A DNA stretch of 64,000 nucleotides from an uncultured Pelagibacteraceae bacterium (GTDB lineage: Bacteria; Pseudomonadota; Alphaproteobacteria; Pelagibacterales; Pelagibacteraceae): the NCBI GenBank assembly GCA_902592675.1, contig CACJFJ010000003.1, positions 5,001 to 69,000 on the forward strand, given 5' to 3'. Positions within the stretch are counted from its first letter, which is position 1; every line of letters begins with the position of its first letter. The notes beneath the pieces were generated by a model. That model was not told where the DNA came from. It ran no database searches and was given only the letters and a program-made list of their open reading frames with translations. Of the stretch, positions 35,998-44,950 are shown piece after piece. Made by a program: the position numbers and the translations under genes.

Positions 35998-37704
35998 ATG
36001 GAAATCAGATTTTTTTTATTTTTTTTTTATTCTTTCTTAATTGTATTAAGCACAATAGGTTATGGTTTTATTTTTAAGAAAATATTTTTTAAAAATAATT
36101 TGTATCTAAATTTATCTTTAATAGGTTTTTTTGGATTATTGACATTATATATTATTTCGTCAATAACTCATATTTTTTTACCACATAATTTTTTTCACAA
36201 TATCCTGTTACACCTTATCGGTATTTTAAGTATTTTTTATTTTAGAAATAAAATTTCAAAGAGTGATTTAAAGATTGTTCTTATAATTTTTACATCTTTA
36301 TTTTTAGGTTACATAATTTCTAAAACTAATGAAGATTTTCCATATTATCATTTACCGATGTCTTTACAAATCGCCCAACAAAAACTCCAATTTGGCACAG
36401 GAAATATAAATATAGCATACAACCATTTCTCCTCATTATTTCATATTAATTCTCTTTTTTATCTTCCTGGTATAAAATTTTATCTTTTTAATTTAACAAA
36501 TTATTTATTTCAAATTTTTTTCTTTTCAGGACTTATAATATTGTTAAAGGAAAAAAAAATTCCTGATTTAGTAATTATTTTAGTTGGACTAACTTTGATT
36601 GTTTTTTTATCAAAATTTAATCGACTTTCAGAGTATGGTGCTGATATAGCGGGACAACTATTAGCATTATACTCTTTTATATTTTGTTTGATTGCTTATT
36701 TTAGAAAAAAAATTTTACCTAAAGAAAACTTATTTCATCTTATTGAAATAAGTTTTTATTTTTCAATTTTTGCAGTTACTACAAAAATACTTTATGTAAT
36801 ATATTTCATTTTACCTTTAATAATAAGTTTAAGAATATTTAAATTTAAAGATTTATTGATTTATTTTCTTAATTTAAGATTTTTAACAGTCTCAATTTTT
36901 TGCGTTTTAAGTTTGATTTTTTATAATTTTTCATCTTCAGGATGTTTGCTGTATCCGATATCGATTACATGTTTTTATGATACAGTTAGCTGGTCTTTAA
37001 GTGAAGATACAATAAATCTAATGAGATCCCACTATAATGCATGGTCGAAAGGAGTTATAGGTGCAGGCTACGGTGTTAATGATTTAGGAAATTTTATTAA
37101 TAATTTGACTTGGATAAAATATTGGATAGAAAAATATTTTTTTACCAAAGTAACAGACTTCATAGCTTTGCTAGTCTTCATTTCAATAGTTTTTTACATA
37201 ATCTTTTTCAAAAATTTTAAAAAAAAATCTATTACTTCTCAAAAAAAAGACTTTTATCTTTATGTTTATATACCAATAATAATTGTTCTTCTTATTTGGT
37301 TCTTTAATTTTCCGACATTAAGATATGCAGGGTATACTATAGTGTTTTTGTTCTTTGGTATTCCTTTGTGTATATTTTTTAATGATAGAATAAAACTCAA
37401 TGATATTAATTTGAAAAAAAAATTTACAGTTATACTTATTATATCAGTGATAATTTTTAACCTAAGAAACATACATAGAATTAATGACGAAATTTCTCTT
37501 AATAAAAATCAACATCATAATTTTGGTAATTTTCCGTACTATTGGATTAAGGATGTTCAATTTTCAGACTATAAAACCCAAAGTTTAAAATTGAATATTG
37601 TCGAGAAGGGAAACAAGTGTTGGGCTACTCCAGCAGTATGTATAACTGCTGAAGGTATTGACGCTAAAGAAGTGAATAATTATATAATTTATTATATCAA
37701 ATGA
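35998..37704 (+). CDS. Multi-pass membrane protein, GT-C-like
   Basis: The protein has 568 residues with about ten to twelve hydrophobic segments. The first large loop contains TNEDFPYYHLPMS, an acidic Glu-Asp pair followed by aromatic residues, in a place comparable to the catalytic acidic loop of polyprenyl-phosphate-dependent GT-C transferases. A cysteine-containing soluble segment lies at the C-terminus (NKCWATPAVC). It may instead be a Wzy-like polymerase. The 6-bp spacing from the upstream glycosyltransferase gene and the 4-bp overlap with the next show it belongs to the same operon. Confidence 0.6.
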   Translation: MEIRFFLFFFYSFLIVLSTIGYGFIFKKIFFKNNLYLNLSLIGFFGLLTLYIISSITHIFLPHNFFHNILLHLIGILSIFYFRNKISKSDLKIVLIIFTSLFLGYIISKTNEDFPYYHLPMSLQIAQQKLQFGTGNINIAYNHFSSLFHINSLFYLPGIKFYLFNLTNYLFQIFFFSGLIILLKEKKIPDLVIILVGLTLIVFLSKFNRLSEYGADIAGQLLALYSFIFCLIAYFRKKILPKENLFHLIEISFYFSIFAVTTKILYVIYFILPLIISLRIFKFKDLLIYFLNLRFLTVSIFCVLSLIFYNFSSSGCLLYPISITCFYDTVSWSLSEDTINLMRSHYNAWSKGVIGAGYGVNDLGNFINNLTWIKYWIEKYFFTKVTDFIALLVFISIVFYIIFFKNFKKKSITSQKKDFYLYVYIPIIIVLLIWFFNFPTLRYAGYTIVFLFFGIPLCIFFNDRIKLNDINLKKKFTVILIISVIIFNLRNIHRINDEISLNKNQHHNFGNFPYYWIKDVQFSDYKTQSLKLNIVEKGNKCWATPAVCITAEGIDAKEVNNYIIYYIK

Positions 37705-38447
37705 AAAATCCACTAATCTCAATTATCCTTACTTATTATAAAAAGAGAAATTTTATTGAAAGAACAATTAGATCATTATCAAATCAATCATATAAGAAAT
37801 ATCAATTAATTATAGTTTATGATGATATTGATAAAACTGATTTAAGTTTTTTGAAAAAAAAATTATCAAAAATTAAAAATAAGAAAATAATAGTAAATAA
37901 AAAAAATTTTGGGGTTGCCGAATCAAGAAATATTGGATTAAAAAACGTCAAAGGAGCTTTTACAGCTTTTTTGGATGCAGACGATGTTTGGCATAGAGAT
38001 AAACTAAAAAATCAAATTAAAATAATGTTAAATAAAAAAGCCGATTTAACATATTCCTCCTACAAAGTAATTGATGAGAAAGATAGAAAAATTAGTGAGA
38101 GAGAGGTATCAAAACATATAACCTATGATAGATTAATTAAAAGTTGTGAAATTGGGCTTAGCACAGTTATGGTAAGATCCAATATTTTAAAAAAGTTTAA
38201 ATTTCCTCCAATTAAAACTCAAGAGGATTTTGGTTTATGGCTTAAACTATTAAGAAAAGGATATAAATTTATTCCTATAAAGAGAGTCTATTCCAGTTGG
38301 AGGATGAATTATAATTCTTTATCTTCAAATAAATTGCAAAAAATATTTGATGCATTTACTTTAATGTATGTTTATGAAAATAAAAATTTAATTTATTCAT
38401 TTTATAGTGTAGTAGTTTTATCAATTAACAAAATTTTTAAAAAATAA
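37701..38447 (+). CDS. Glycosyltransferase family 2
   Basis: The protein has 248 residues in a GT-A fold. ISIILTYYKKRNFIERTIRSL begins it, VYDDIDKTD takes the place of the usual DDGS-D loop, and FLDADDVWH is the metal-binding DxDD motif. The QEDFGLWLKLL stretch supplies the acceptor-side acidic residue expected in family 2. It resembles the gene at 42929. It is followed by gmd with a 9-bp gap. Confidence 0.85.
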   Translation: MKNPLISIILTYYKKRNFIERTIRSLSNQSYKKYQLIIVYDDIDKTDLSFLKKKLSKIKNKKIIVNKKNFGVAESRNIGLKNVKGAFTAFLDADDVWHRDKLKNQIKIMLNKKADLTYSSYKVIDEKDRKISEREVSKHITYDRLIKSCEIGLSTVMVRSNILKKFKFPPIKTQEDFGLWLKLLRKGYKFIPIKRVYSSWRMNYNSLSSNKLQKIFDAFTLMYVYENKNLIYSFYSVVVLSINKIFKK

Positions 38448-38456
38448 ATTTTTAAT

Positions 38457-39509
38457 TTGAAAAAAAGAGCTTTAATTACTGGTATAACTGGACAGGATGG
38501 ATCCTATTTAGCAGAATTTTTGCTTAAAAAGGGCTATGTTGTTCATGGAATCAAGAGGAAATCATCAACCTTCAACACTTCTAGAATTGATCACATTTAC
38601 AAAGATTTTCACTCTGCTTCAAATTTTTTTTTACATTATGGTGATCTCACTGACTCTAACAGTATTGTCAATGTCATAAGTAAAATTAAACCTCATGAAA
38701 TTTACAACTTAGGTGCACAGAGTCATGTTGGACACTCTTTTGAAATACCCGAATACACCTCAGAAGTTACTGGATTGGGAACATTAAGAGTTTTAGAAGC
38801 ATTAAGGTTTTTAAATTTAAAGAAAACAAAATTTTATCAAGCTAGTACATCTGAACTTTTTGGAGAAAAACCGAGTAAATCTAATTCTTTTAATGAAAAT
38901 TCACCCATGGTTCCAAGATCTCCCTATGGTGTATCAAAATTATATTCTTACTGGATTACTAAGATATATAGAGAGGCATATGGATTTTATACTTGTAATG
39001 GCATTTTGTTTAACCATGAAAGCCCGAGAAGAGGAGAAACTTTTGTAACTAGGAAAATAACAATGTACTTTGCAAAAAAAATCCTTGGTTCAAAAGAAGT
39101 TTTGTATCTAGGAAATCTTAATGCAAAAAGAGATTGGGGACATGCAAAAGATTATACTGAAATGCAATGGAAAATTTTACAACAAAAAAAACCAGATGAT
39201 TATGTAATAGCGACAGGCAAAACAACAAGCGTAAGAGAGTTTGTAAATGAATGTTGTAGATATTTAAATTTGAAAATTAAGTGGATTGGAAAAGGTGTTA
39301 ACGAAAAAGGATATTTAATAAAAAATAACAAAAAAGAATTAATTATAAAAGTAGATAAAAAATATTATAGACCTTTGGAGATTGATTATTTAAAAGGAGA
39401 TCCCAGAAAGGCTTTAAAAAAATTAAACTATAAATTAAAACATAATTTAAAAGATTTAGTTAAAGATATGATTGTCTCAGATATTGAGCATTTTCAAAAA
39501 AATAGTTAA
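38457..39509 (+). CDS. gmd: GDP-mannose 4,6-dehydratase
   Basis: The protein has 350 residues and starts at TTG (38457). It has LITGITGQDGSYLAEFLL for NADP, ASTSELFG with catalytic Thr131 and Glu133, Tyr157 and Lys161 in SPYGVSK, and LFNHESPRRGETFVTRKIT, all canonical for Gmd. It makes GDP-4-keto-6-deoxymannose, which the next gene converts to GDP-L-fucose. It is much closer to the consensus than the paralogue at 29623. Its stop shares bases with the start of fcl. Confidence 0.95.
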   Translation: MKKRALITGITGQDGSYLAEFLLKKGYVVHGIKRKSSTFNTSRIDHIYKDFHSASNFFLHYGDLTDSNSIVNVISKIKPHEIYNLGAQSHVGHSFEIPEYTSEVTGLGTLRVLEALRFLNLKKTKFYQASTSELFGEKPSKSNSFNENSPMVPRSPYGVSKLYSYWITKIYREAYGFYTCNGILFNHESPRRGETFVTRKITMYFAKKILGSKEVLYLGNLNAKRDWGHAKDYTEMQWKILQQKKPDDYVIATGKTTSVREFVNECCRYLNLKIKWIGKGVNEKGYLIKNNKKELIIKVDKKYYRPLEIDYLKGDPRKALKKLNYKLKHNLKDLVKDMIVSDIEHFQKNS

Positions 39510-40456
39510 TGAAAAAGACAGATAGAATATTTATAGCTGGACATAATGGTCTTGTTGGTAGCTCAATTTTAGAGCTATTAAAAAAAAGAGGATTTAAAAA
39601 TTTAATTACTGTTAATAGAAAAAAACTTGATCTAAGAAAATTTAATGATGTTGTAAAATATTTTAAAAAAAGAAAAATTGATTATATGGTTATGGCTGCA
39701 GCTAGAGCCGGGGGAATTATCGCGAATAGTTCTAATCAAAAAGAATTTTTTCTTGATAATATTGAGATACAAAATTCACTTTTAAAACTTGCACATGAAA
39801 AAAAAATTAAAAGAACAATTTTTTTAGGTACTTCATGTATTTATCCTAAGTTTTCAAAAACTCCTATATCTGAGGAAAGTTTACTTACTGGTACTTTAGA
39901 GAAAACAAATCAATGTTATGCAATAGCAAAAATAGCAGGAATTAAACTTTGTGAAGCTCTTCATGATGACTATAAGCAAGATATAATTTGTTTGATGCCT
40001 ACAAATGTTTATGGTGAAAGAGACAATTTCAGTAAAATTAATGGTCACGTTATACCTGCAATGATTTCGAAGTTTGAAGAAGCAAAAAAAAAAGGACTAG
40101 GCAATGTTAAACTCCTTGGAACAGGAAAGCCTTTAAGAGAATTTATACACTCAAGAGATTTGGCTATGGCAATTTTTACCTGTTTAAAAGTAAAAAAAGC
40201 CCTTTTAAATAAAAAATTTGATTTCAAGCTACCAATTTTGAATGTTGGGACTAAAGAAGAAATTTCAATTAAAAATTTGTCTCAATTAATAAAAAAATAT
40301 ATTGGATACAGGGGAAAAATAAAATTTGACAAAAGCTCTCCTGATGGCACTTATAGAAAAAATTTAAATTCAGATAAGATAATAAATCTAGGATGGTCAC
40401 CTCAAATTTCATTTAAAGATGGCTTAAAAGAGGTTATTGATAATAGAAAAAAATAA
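39509..40456 (+). CDS. fcl: GDP-L-fucose synthase
   Basis: The protein has 315 residues. The cofactor loop GHNGLVGSSI, AAARAGGI, FLGTSCIYPK with the catalytic serine, and QCYAIAKIAGIKLCEAL with Tyr and Lys are characteristic of the WcaG/Fcl 3,5-epimerase-4-reductase. PTNVYGERDNF is the expected substrate segment. With gmd directly upstream it completes GDP-L-fucose synthesis from GDP-mannose. Enzymes making GDP-mannose (manA/manB/manC) are not in the window. Confidence 0.95.
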   Translation: MKKTDRIFIAGHNGLVGSSILELLKKRGFKNLITVNRKKLDLRKFNDVVKYFKKRKIDYMVMAAARAGGIIANSSNQKEFFLDNIEIQNSLLKLAHEKKIKRTIFLGTSCIYPKFSKTPISEESLLTGTLEKTNQCYAIAKIAGIKLCEALHDDYKQDIICLMPTNVYGERDNFSKINGHVIPAMISKFEEAKKKGLGNVKLLGTGKPLREFIHSRDLAMAIFTCLKVKKALLNKKFDFKLPILNVGTKEEISIKNLSQLIKKYIGYRGKIKFDKSSPDGTYRKNLNSDKIINLGWSPQISFKDGLKEVIDNRKK

Positions 40457-40463
40457 TATTTAA

Positions 40464-41495
40464 ATGGACATCTTAAGTTTTTTTTTAATTTGTATAATTT
40501 TTTTATTTATCTACTTTTTTTTTAATCAATTTAATATTTTAAGAGAAAATATTTCATATTCAGAACACAAAAGTTTTGGAGCAGAAAAAAAAAAACCAAT
40601 AATTTTAGGAGGAATTTTTATCTTAGTAGTTTTCCTAATCTTTGATTTGTATTCATCAATTTATTTTAAAATCTCAGCTGCGTTAATAATGCTTCTTGGT
40701 ATAATGTCAGATAGAAATATTTTACCTAATCCAAAATTAAGGTTATTCATACAAATTTTTATTCTTTATGTTTTGGTTCATTTTGAAGGCTTACAGATAA
40801 ATGACTTAAGACATGATATGTTTAATTCTTTACTATCAAATGATCATTTTAATAAAATTTTTACAGTCTTTTGTTTAGCGATTTTAATTAATGGCAGTAA
40901 CTTTATTGATGGTCTAAATGGATTATTATCAGGATATTTTTTAATAGTTATAATTTCTTTATTCTTGCTAAGTAATTACAATTTAGATTTGATCGAAATA
41001 GATAAAAACTTTTTGAAGATAGTTTTCATAAGTTTGTCAATTTTTATAATTTTTAATTTATTAGGATTTGTTTATTTGGGTGATAGTGGTAGTTATTTAA
41101 TTTCTTTTTTGCTTGGCGTATTTTTAATTAAATTTTATACTTCTAATAGCTATGTGTCTCCATATTATATTGCTTGTTTATTATGGTATCCAGCATTTGA
41201 AAACTTTTTTTCATTAATAAGAAGAATTTTAAAGAAAAAAAATGTTTCTGATGCAGATAACTTACATTTTCATCAACTTATTTTTTTAGCTTTAAAATCA
41301 AAAAAAATTATACAATCTAAGACAATTAATTCGTTAACTGGACTTTTAATAGTTTTTATAAATATTCCAAGTATGATAATTGGATCTTACTTTGCGTCAA
41401 AATCGAATATCTTATTATTATTAATTACAATAAATATTATTTTATATTTATTTTTTTACTATTTTCTTTTTCAGCAATTTATAAGAAATAAATAG
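40464..41495 (+). CDS. WecA/MraY-family polyprenyl-phosphate sugar-1-phosphate transferase
   Basis: The protein has 343 residues with about ten membrane segments. The cytoplasmic loop motifs are present: AEKKKPIILGG near 40, SDRNILPNPKLRL, NGSNFIDGLNGLLSG and FVYLGDSGSYL. These hold the Asp residues that bind magnesium and the lipid phosphate. It should start glycan assembly by loading a HexNAc-1-phosphate on undecaprenyl phosphate. It overlaps the convergent glycosyltransferase gene by 48 bp. Confidence 0.87.
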   Translation: MDILSFFLICIIFLFIYFFFNQFNILRENISYSEHKSFGAEKKKPIILGGIFILVVFLIFDLYSSIYFKISAALIMLLGIMSDRNILPNPKLRLFIQIFILYVLVHFEGLQINDLRHDMFNSLLSNDHFNKIFTVFCLAILINGSNFIDGLNGLLSGYFLIVIISLFLLSNYNLDLIEIDKNFLKIVFISLSIFIIFNLLGFVYLGDSGSYLISFLLGVFLIKFYTSNSYVSPYYIACLLWYPAFENFFSLIRRILKKKNVSDADNLHFHQLIFLALKSKKIIQSKTINSLTGLLIVFINIPSMIIGSYFASKSNILLLLITINIILYLFFYYFLFQQFIRNK

Positions 41496-42140
41496 TTTAA
41501 TCATTTCAATTAAAATTAAGAAACCATCTTTGAAGGCATTGACTTTTTTATTACCAGCAATTCTTTTTTTTTCAAAAGATGGCAAACAAAAATATTTCAT
41601 ATTTGCTATTTCCATTTTGATTGGCATTTCAACACAAAACTTGAAATCTTTTGAGGTAATATTCAATATCTTGAAAGACTCCGTACTTCCCATAACGAAA
41701 GTATACAAAATATCAGAAATTTTAAGTGAAAAAAAAACATTACCTAATTTTGTGAATAATTTATTACCAATATAGGTAATTATTGTATCATCATCACTTC
41801 CACCAGGCTTTTCATATCTTGTAGTGAAAACAAATTCATGGGTTTGAATAAGTTTGTGCATTTTATGAAGATCGTTTTTTTCAAATGAACCGTCTGCATT
41901 AAAAATACAAAAATATTTTGTTTTGCAATTATTTATTGCCTCTGTCAGTGCATTTCCATAACCTATTTCAGATTGATAGAAAATTTTAACATTTTTGTCT
42001 GCTATAGCATTAATAGTTTTTTCATCATTTTTTTGAAGTGATATTAAAATTTCACAATTTAACTCTTTAAGTTGATCTATCACAACAGGAAGACTGTCCT
42101 TTTCGTTTTTGGCAGGTATTATTAAGGTTAAATCGTTCAC
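41448..42140 (-). CDS. Glycosyltransferase family 2, DPM1-like
   Basis: The protein has 230 residues. LTLIIPAKNEKDSLPVVIDQL and CIFNADGSF (the metal-binding motif) mark a GT-A fold similar to polyprenyl-phosphate-sugar synthases, and IGYGNALTEAINNC is a family-typical second block. It lacks an extra membrane domain, apart from a hydrophobic C-terminus. It might make a lipid-phosphate sugar for the GT-C-like protein at 35998, which is speculative. It is a single leftward gene whose 3' end overlaps the WecA-like gene. Confidence 0.8.
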   Translation of the reverse strand: MNDLTLIIPAKNEKDSLPVVIDQLKELNCEILISLQKNDEKTINAIADKNVKIFYQSEIGYGNALTEAINNCKTKYFCIFNADGSFEKNDLHKMHKLIQTHEFVFTTRYEKPGGSDDDTIITYIGNKLFTKLGNVFFSLKISDILYTFVMGSTESFKILNITSKDFKFCVEMPIKMEIANMKYFCLPSFEKKRIAGNKKVNAFKDGFLILIEMIKLFISYKLLKKKIVKK

Positions 42141-42211
42141 TAAATTTTTATATTAAATTATTTGTTTTGTTTAAATTTTATTTACTTTAAAATACAATTT
42201 TTTTTGATCTA

Positions 42212-42928
42212 ATGAAAATTATAATTAAAACCGTTCTAGATTTATTTGATTATTTTACCCAAAAAAAAATAATATTTATCCTTAAACGAGAATTTAAAAA
42301 TAATAAACCACTAGTTATTTTCGACGTAGGATCTCATAAAGGGGAGTACATATCTAGTATAAAAAAAAATTTTACAATAAACAAAATTTTTTCTTTTGAG
42401 CCAAATAAAGAAATATTTGAAATACTTAAAAAAAAAGTTAAAAATAATGAAAATATATTTCTATTTAACTTTGGTATTTCTGACAAAGCAGGCAATTCAT
42501 TCCTAAATAAAAATATTGAGTCATCATCATCATCAATAAATGATTTAAATGAGAATTCCAATTATTATAAAAAAAAATATTTCTTCTTAAATTTTCTTAA
42601 TTTAAGAAAGGTAACAACAAAAATTCCAATCGATTTAAAAAGATTAGATGATTTCATTTTAAACAACAAAGTAGATAGTATTGATCTTTTAAAAATTGAT
42701 ACCGAAGGTTATGAATTACAAACTTTAAAAAGTCTTGGTAATAAATTAAATCAAATAAAATTTATTCATTTTGAACACCATTTTGACGATATGATTTTAA
42801 AAAATTATAAATTTAATGAAATTCATAAATTATTAATTAAAAATGGATTTTATAAATTATTTAAAATCAAAATGAAATTTAGAAAGTCTTTTGAATATAT
42901 ATATAAAAATAAATCCTTTATTAATTAA
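42212..42928 (+). CDS. FkbM-family methyltransferase
   Basis: The protein has 238 residues. VIFDVGSHKGEYISSI is the SAM-binding motif I, and LLKIDTEGYELQTLKSLG is the defining FkbM motif. FEPNKEIFEIL is motif II. It probably O-methylates a sugar of the surface glycan. It abuts the next gene with no spacer (TAAATG). It is not closely similar to the FkbM gene at 24962. Confidence 0.88.
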   Translation: MKIIIKTVLDLFDYFTQKKIIFILKREFKNNKPLVIFDVGSHKGEYISSIKKNFTINKIFSFEPNKEIFEILKKKVKNNENIFLFNFGISDKAGNSFLNKNIESSSSSINDLNENSNYYKKKYFFLNFLNLRKVTTKIPIDLKRLDDFILNNKVDSIDLLKIDTEGYELQTLKSLGNKLNQIKFIHFEHHFDDMILKNYKFNEIHKLLIKNGFYKLFKIKMKFRKSFEYIYKNKSFIN

Positions 42929-43705
42929 ATGTCAAAAAAAAAAATTTCAATTTTAATAACAAGTTTTAATAAATCAAAATTTATAAAAAAAACTGTGGAG
43001 TCATGTTTAAAACAAAATTTTAATCAAAAAGAAATTTTAGTTTATGACGACTGTTCCACAGACGGATCCATTGAAATTCTTAAAAAATTCAAAAAAATAA
43101 GATTAATTAAAAATAAGAAAAAAAAATTTTTAAGTAGTCCTTTAAATCAAATTTATGGAATCATGGAATTATTTAAAAAATCTAAAGGTGAAATTATTTT
43201 TTTATTAGATGGCGATGATCTTTTTAAAAAGAATAAATTAAAATCTATATTTAGAATATTCGAAAAAAATAAAAATGTAAATTTTATTCAGGACAAACCA
43301 TTTCTTGGTGACAAAAAAAAATATATGCTTTTAAAAAAAAAAAATCATTTTTTTTCAATATGGCCAAGTTTTTATCCAACTAGTTGTATGGCGATAAAAA
43401 GATCATTCTTTAAAAGATTTTTAAAATTTATTGAAAAAAATGAACATCCAAATTTGGAAATAGATGCTAGATTGTCTATGTTTGCTTACTCACAAAAAGA
43501 ATTTTTTATTTTGAATAAAAGTTTTACCGTTTATAATTACGATGAGTTTGGGATTACTTCTAATTATAAAAAATACTCTAAAAATTGGTGGAAGAAAAGA
43601 AATGAGGCATTTAATTATTTAATTTCATTAACAAAAAAACTTAAATCAAGATTTTTTATAGGTCCAGATTTCTATATTACTCGATTTATTAATTTCTTTA
43701 TTTAA
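42929..43705 (+). CDS. Glycosyltransferase family 2
   Basis: The protein has 258 residues. ISILITSFNKSKFIKKTVES, VYDDCSTDGS and FLLDGDDLF are the standard GT-A motifs. The later WPSFYPTSCMAIKRSFF part forms the acceptor side. The substrates are unknown. It follows the FkbM gene directly, so the sugar it adds may be the one that gets methylated. Confidence 0.86.
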   Translation: MSKKKISILITSFNKSKFIKKTVESCLKQNFNQKEILVYDDCSTDGSIEILKKFKKIRLIKNKKKKFLSSPLNQIYGIMELFKKSKGEIIFLLDGDDLFKKNKLKSIFRIFEKNKNVNFIQDKPFLGDKKKYMLLKKKNHFFSIWPSFYPTSCMAIKRSFFKRFLKFIEKNEHPNLEIDARLSMFAYSQKEFFILNKSFTVYNYDEFGITSNYKKYSKNWWKKRNEAFNYLISLTKKLKSRFFIGPDFYITRFINFFI

Positions 43706-43744
43706 TTAAAATATAATATATCTATTTGTTTTAAAAAAAAATAA

Positions 43745-44632
43745 TTGAAAAATATAATTGTAGTCACTGGTGGTTCAGGATTTGTTGGATCAAATCTAAT
43801 TAATTTTTTTGTAAAAAAAACTAAATACAAAATCATAAGTATTGACGATTATTCCTCGGGAACTAAAAAAAATCACATAAAAAATAAAAGAGTAAAATAT
43901 TTAAAAGCGCATACAAAAGATATTGCATCCTCCCTAAAGAGATACGAGAAAAAGATTAAAACAATATTTCATTTTGGTGAGTTTTCTAGAATTTATCAAA
44001 GCTTCGAAAATATGAATGATTGTATCCAATCAAATACCATTGGAACTAATGCAGTATTTGATTTTTGTTTAAAAAATAAGATTAAGCTTATATATTCTGC
44101 CACGTCTGCATCATTAGGAAATAAGGGTGAGGACAAAAATCTTTCTCCATATGCTTTTACAAAATCAAAAAATTTAGAATTATTAGAAAATTTAAAAAAT
44201 TGGTTTCAATTTAAATATGAGGTAATTTTCTTTTATAATGTGTATGGACCTAATCAAATTTCACAAGGCAAAATGGCGACTGTTATTGGAATTTTTGAAA
44301 ACCATTATCTCAAAAAAAAACCATTGCCAGTTGTAAAACCTGGAACACAATCGAGAAGATTTACTCATATCGAGGATACCATTCAAGTCTGCTTTAAAGC
44401 CTGGAAAAATAATAGATGTAAGTATTATAGCATTGCGAGTAAAAAAAGTTATTCAATTAAACAAGTTGCAAAAATGTTTAATTTTAAAATCAAATATTTG
44501 CCTCCAAGAAAAGGTGAAAGGTATGCTTCTGCGTTATCCGACATGAGTTTAAATAATAAAGTAATCAAAAGTTTTGGTAAGAAACAGCTAAAAGATTACA
44601 TTAAAAACTTCGTCAAAAAGCATAAGAAATAG
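43745..44632 (+). CDS. NAD-dependent sugar epimerase (extended SDR)
   Basis: The protein has 295 residues with a TTG start at 43745. It contains TGGSGFVGSNLINFF for NAD, HFGEFSRIYQSFENMNDC, and FFYNVYGPNQI. The usual SSSxVYG motif reads SATSASLG and the catalytic YxxxK pair reads YAFTKSK, so the core residues are retained. It is the last island gene, ending 56 bp before the 5S rRNA. GalE/UDP-GlcNAc 4-epimerase-like activity is the best guess. Confidence 0.82.
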   Translation: MKNIIVVTGGSGFVGSNLINFFVKKTKYKIISIDDYSSGTKKNHIKNKRVKYLKAHTKDIASSLKRYEKKIKTIFHFGEFSRIYQSFENMNDCIQSNTIGTNAVFDFCLKNKIKLIYSATSASLGNKGEDKNLSPYAFTKSKNLELLENLKNWFQFKYEVIFFYNVYGPNQISQGKMATVIGIFENHYLKKKPLPVVKPGTQSRRFTHIEDTIQVCFKAWKNNRCKYYSIASKKSYSIKQVAKMFNFKIKYLPPRKGERYASALSDMSLNNKVIKSFGKKQLKDYIKNFVKKHKK

Positions 44633-44656
44633 GTCAAATTACTTTATAAATCATTG

Positions 44657-44684
44657 TTTACAATATTTTTATTTTGACTATAAC
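44657..44684 (+). promoter_or_regulatory. Probable promoter of the detached 5S rRNA gene
   Basis: TTTACA at 44657-44662, a 16-base spacer and TATAAC at 44679-44684 form a good sigma-70 pair. A start about seven bases downstream would fall at 44690-44692, the 5' end of the 5S gene. This placement supports transcription of 5S independently of the other rRNA genes. An overlapping TTGACT at 44674-44679 is a chance alternative -35. Confidence 0.5.
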
Positions 44685-44688
44685 TCTC

Positions 44689-44806
44689 ATGCCGGTGATT
44701 ATTGCGGAAGTGTTATACCCGATCCCATTCCGAACTCGGAAGTCAAGCCTTCCTGCGCTGATGGTACTATGTCTTAAGGCATGGAAGAGTAAGTCGTTGC
44801 CGGCAT
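44689..44806 (+). rRNA. rrf: 5S ribosomal RNA
   Basis: The gene is about 118 bases long. The ends pair as ATGCCGG with CCGGCAT, and the interior contains CCCGATCCCATTCCGAACTCG, the universally conserved loop B/C region, followed by GATGGTACTATG. No 16S or 23S gene lies upstream in the 44.6 kb available; the nearest upstream gene is a sugar epimerase. The exact ends are estimated from the terminal helix and could be off by one or two bases. Confidence 0.93.
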
Positions 44807-44819
44807 TAAAATGTATATT

Positions 44820-44945
44820 ATGAAAATAAAAAGTTCATTAAAATCAATAAAAAAAAGAGACCTTAATTCGAAATTAGTTAGAAGAAGAGGAAGAGTATAC
44901 ATTATCAATAAAACTAATCCCAAATTCAAAGCTAGACAAAAATAA
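44820..44945 (+). CDS. rpmJ: 50S ribosomal protein L36 (cysteine-free form)
   Basis: The protein has 41 residues and begins [20 protein letters not shown]; the remaining half is [20 protein letters not shown] plus a final Lys. This matches the longer YkgO-type L36. It has none of the three cysteines and one histidine that bind zinc in the C-plus form of L36. It lies 13 bp after the 5S gene, so it may be read from the same promoter. Confidence 0.92.
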   Translation: MKIKSSLKSIKKRDLNSKLVRRRGRVYIINKTNPKFKARQK

Positions 44946-44950
44946 CTTTT

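Noticed and set aside
1..44632. CRISPR array, integrase, transposase or prophage in the island
   Set aside because: I saw no regularly spaced repeats and no protein with recombinase, transposase or phage structural motifs. A computed repeat search was not possible.
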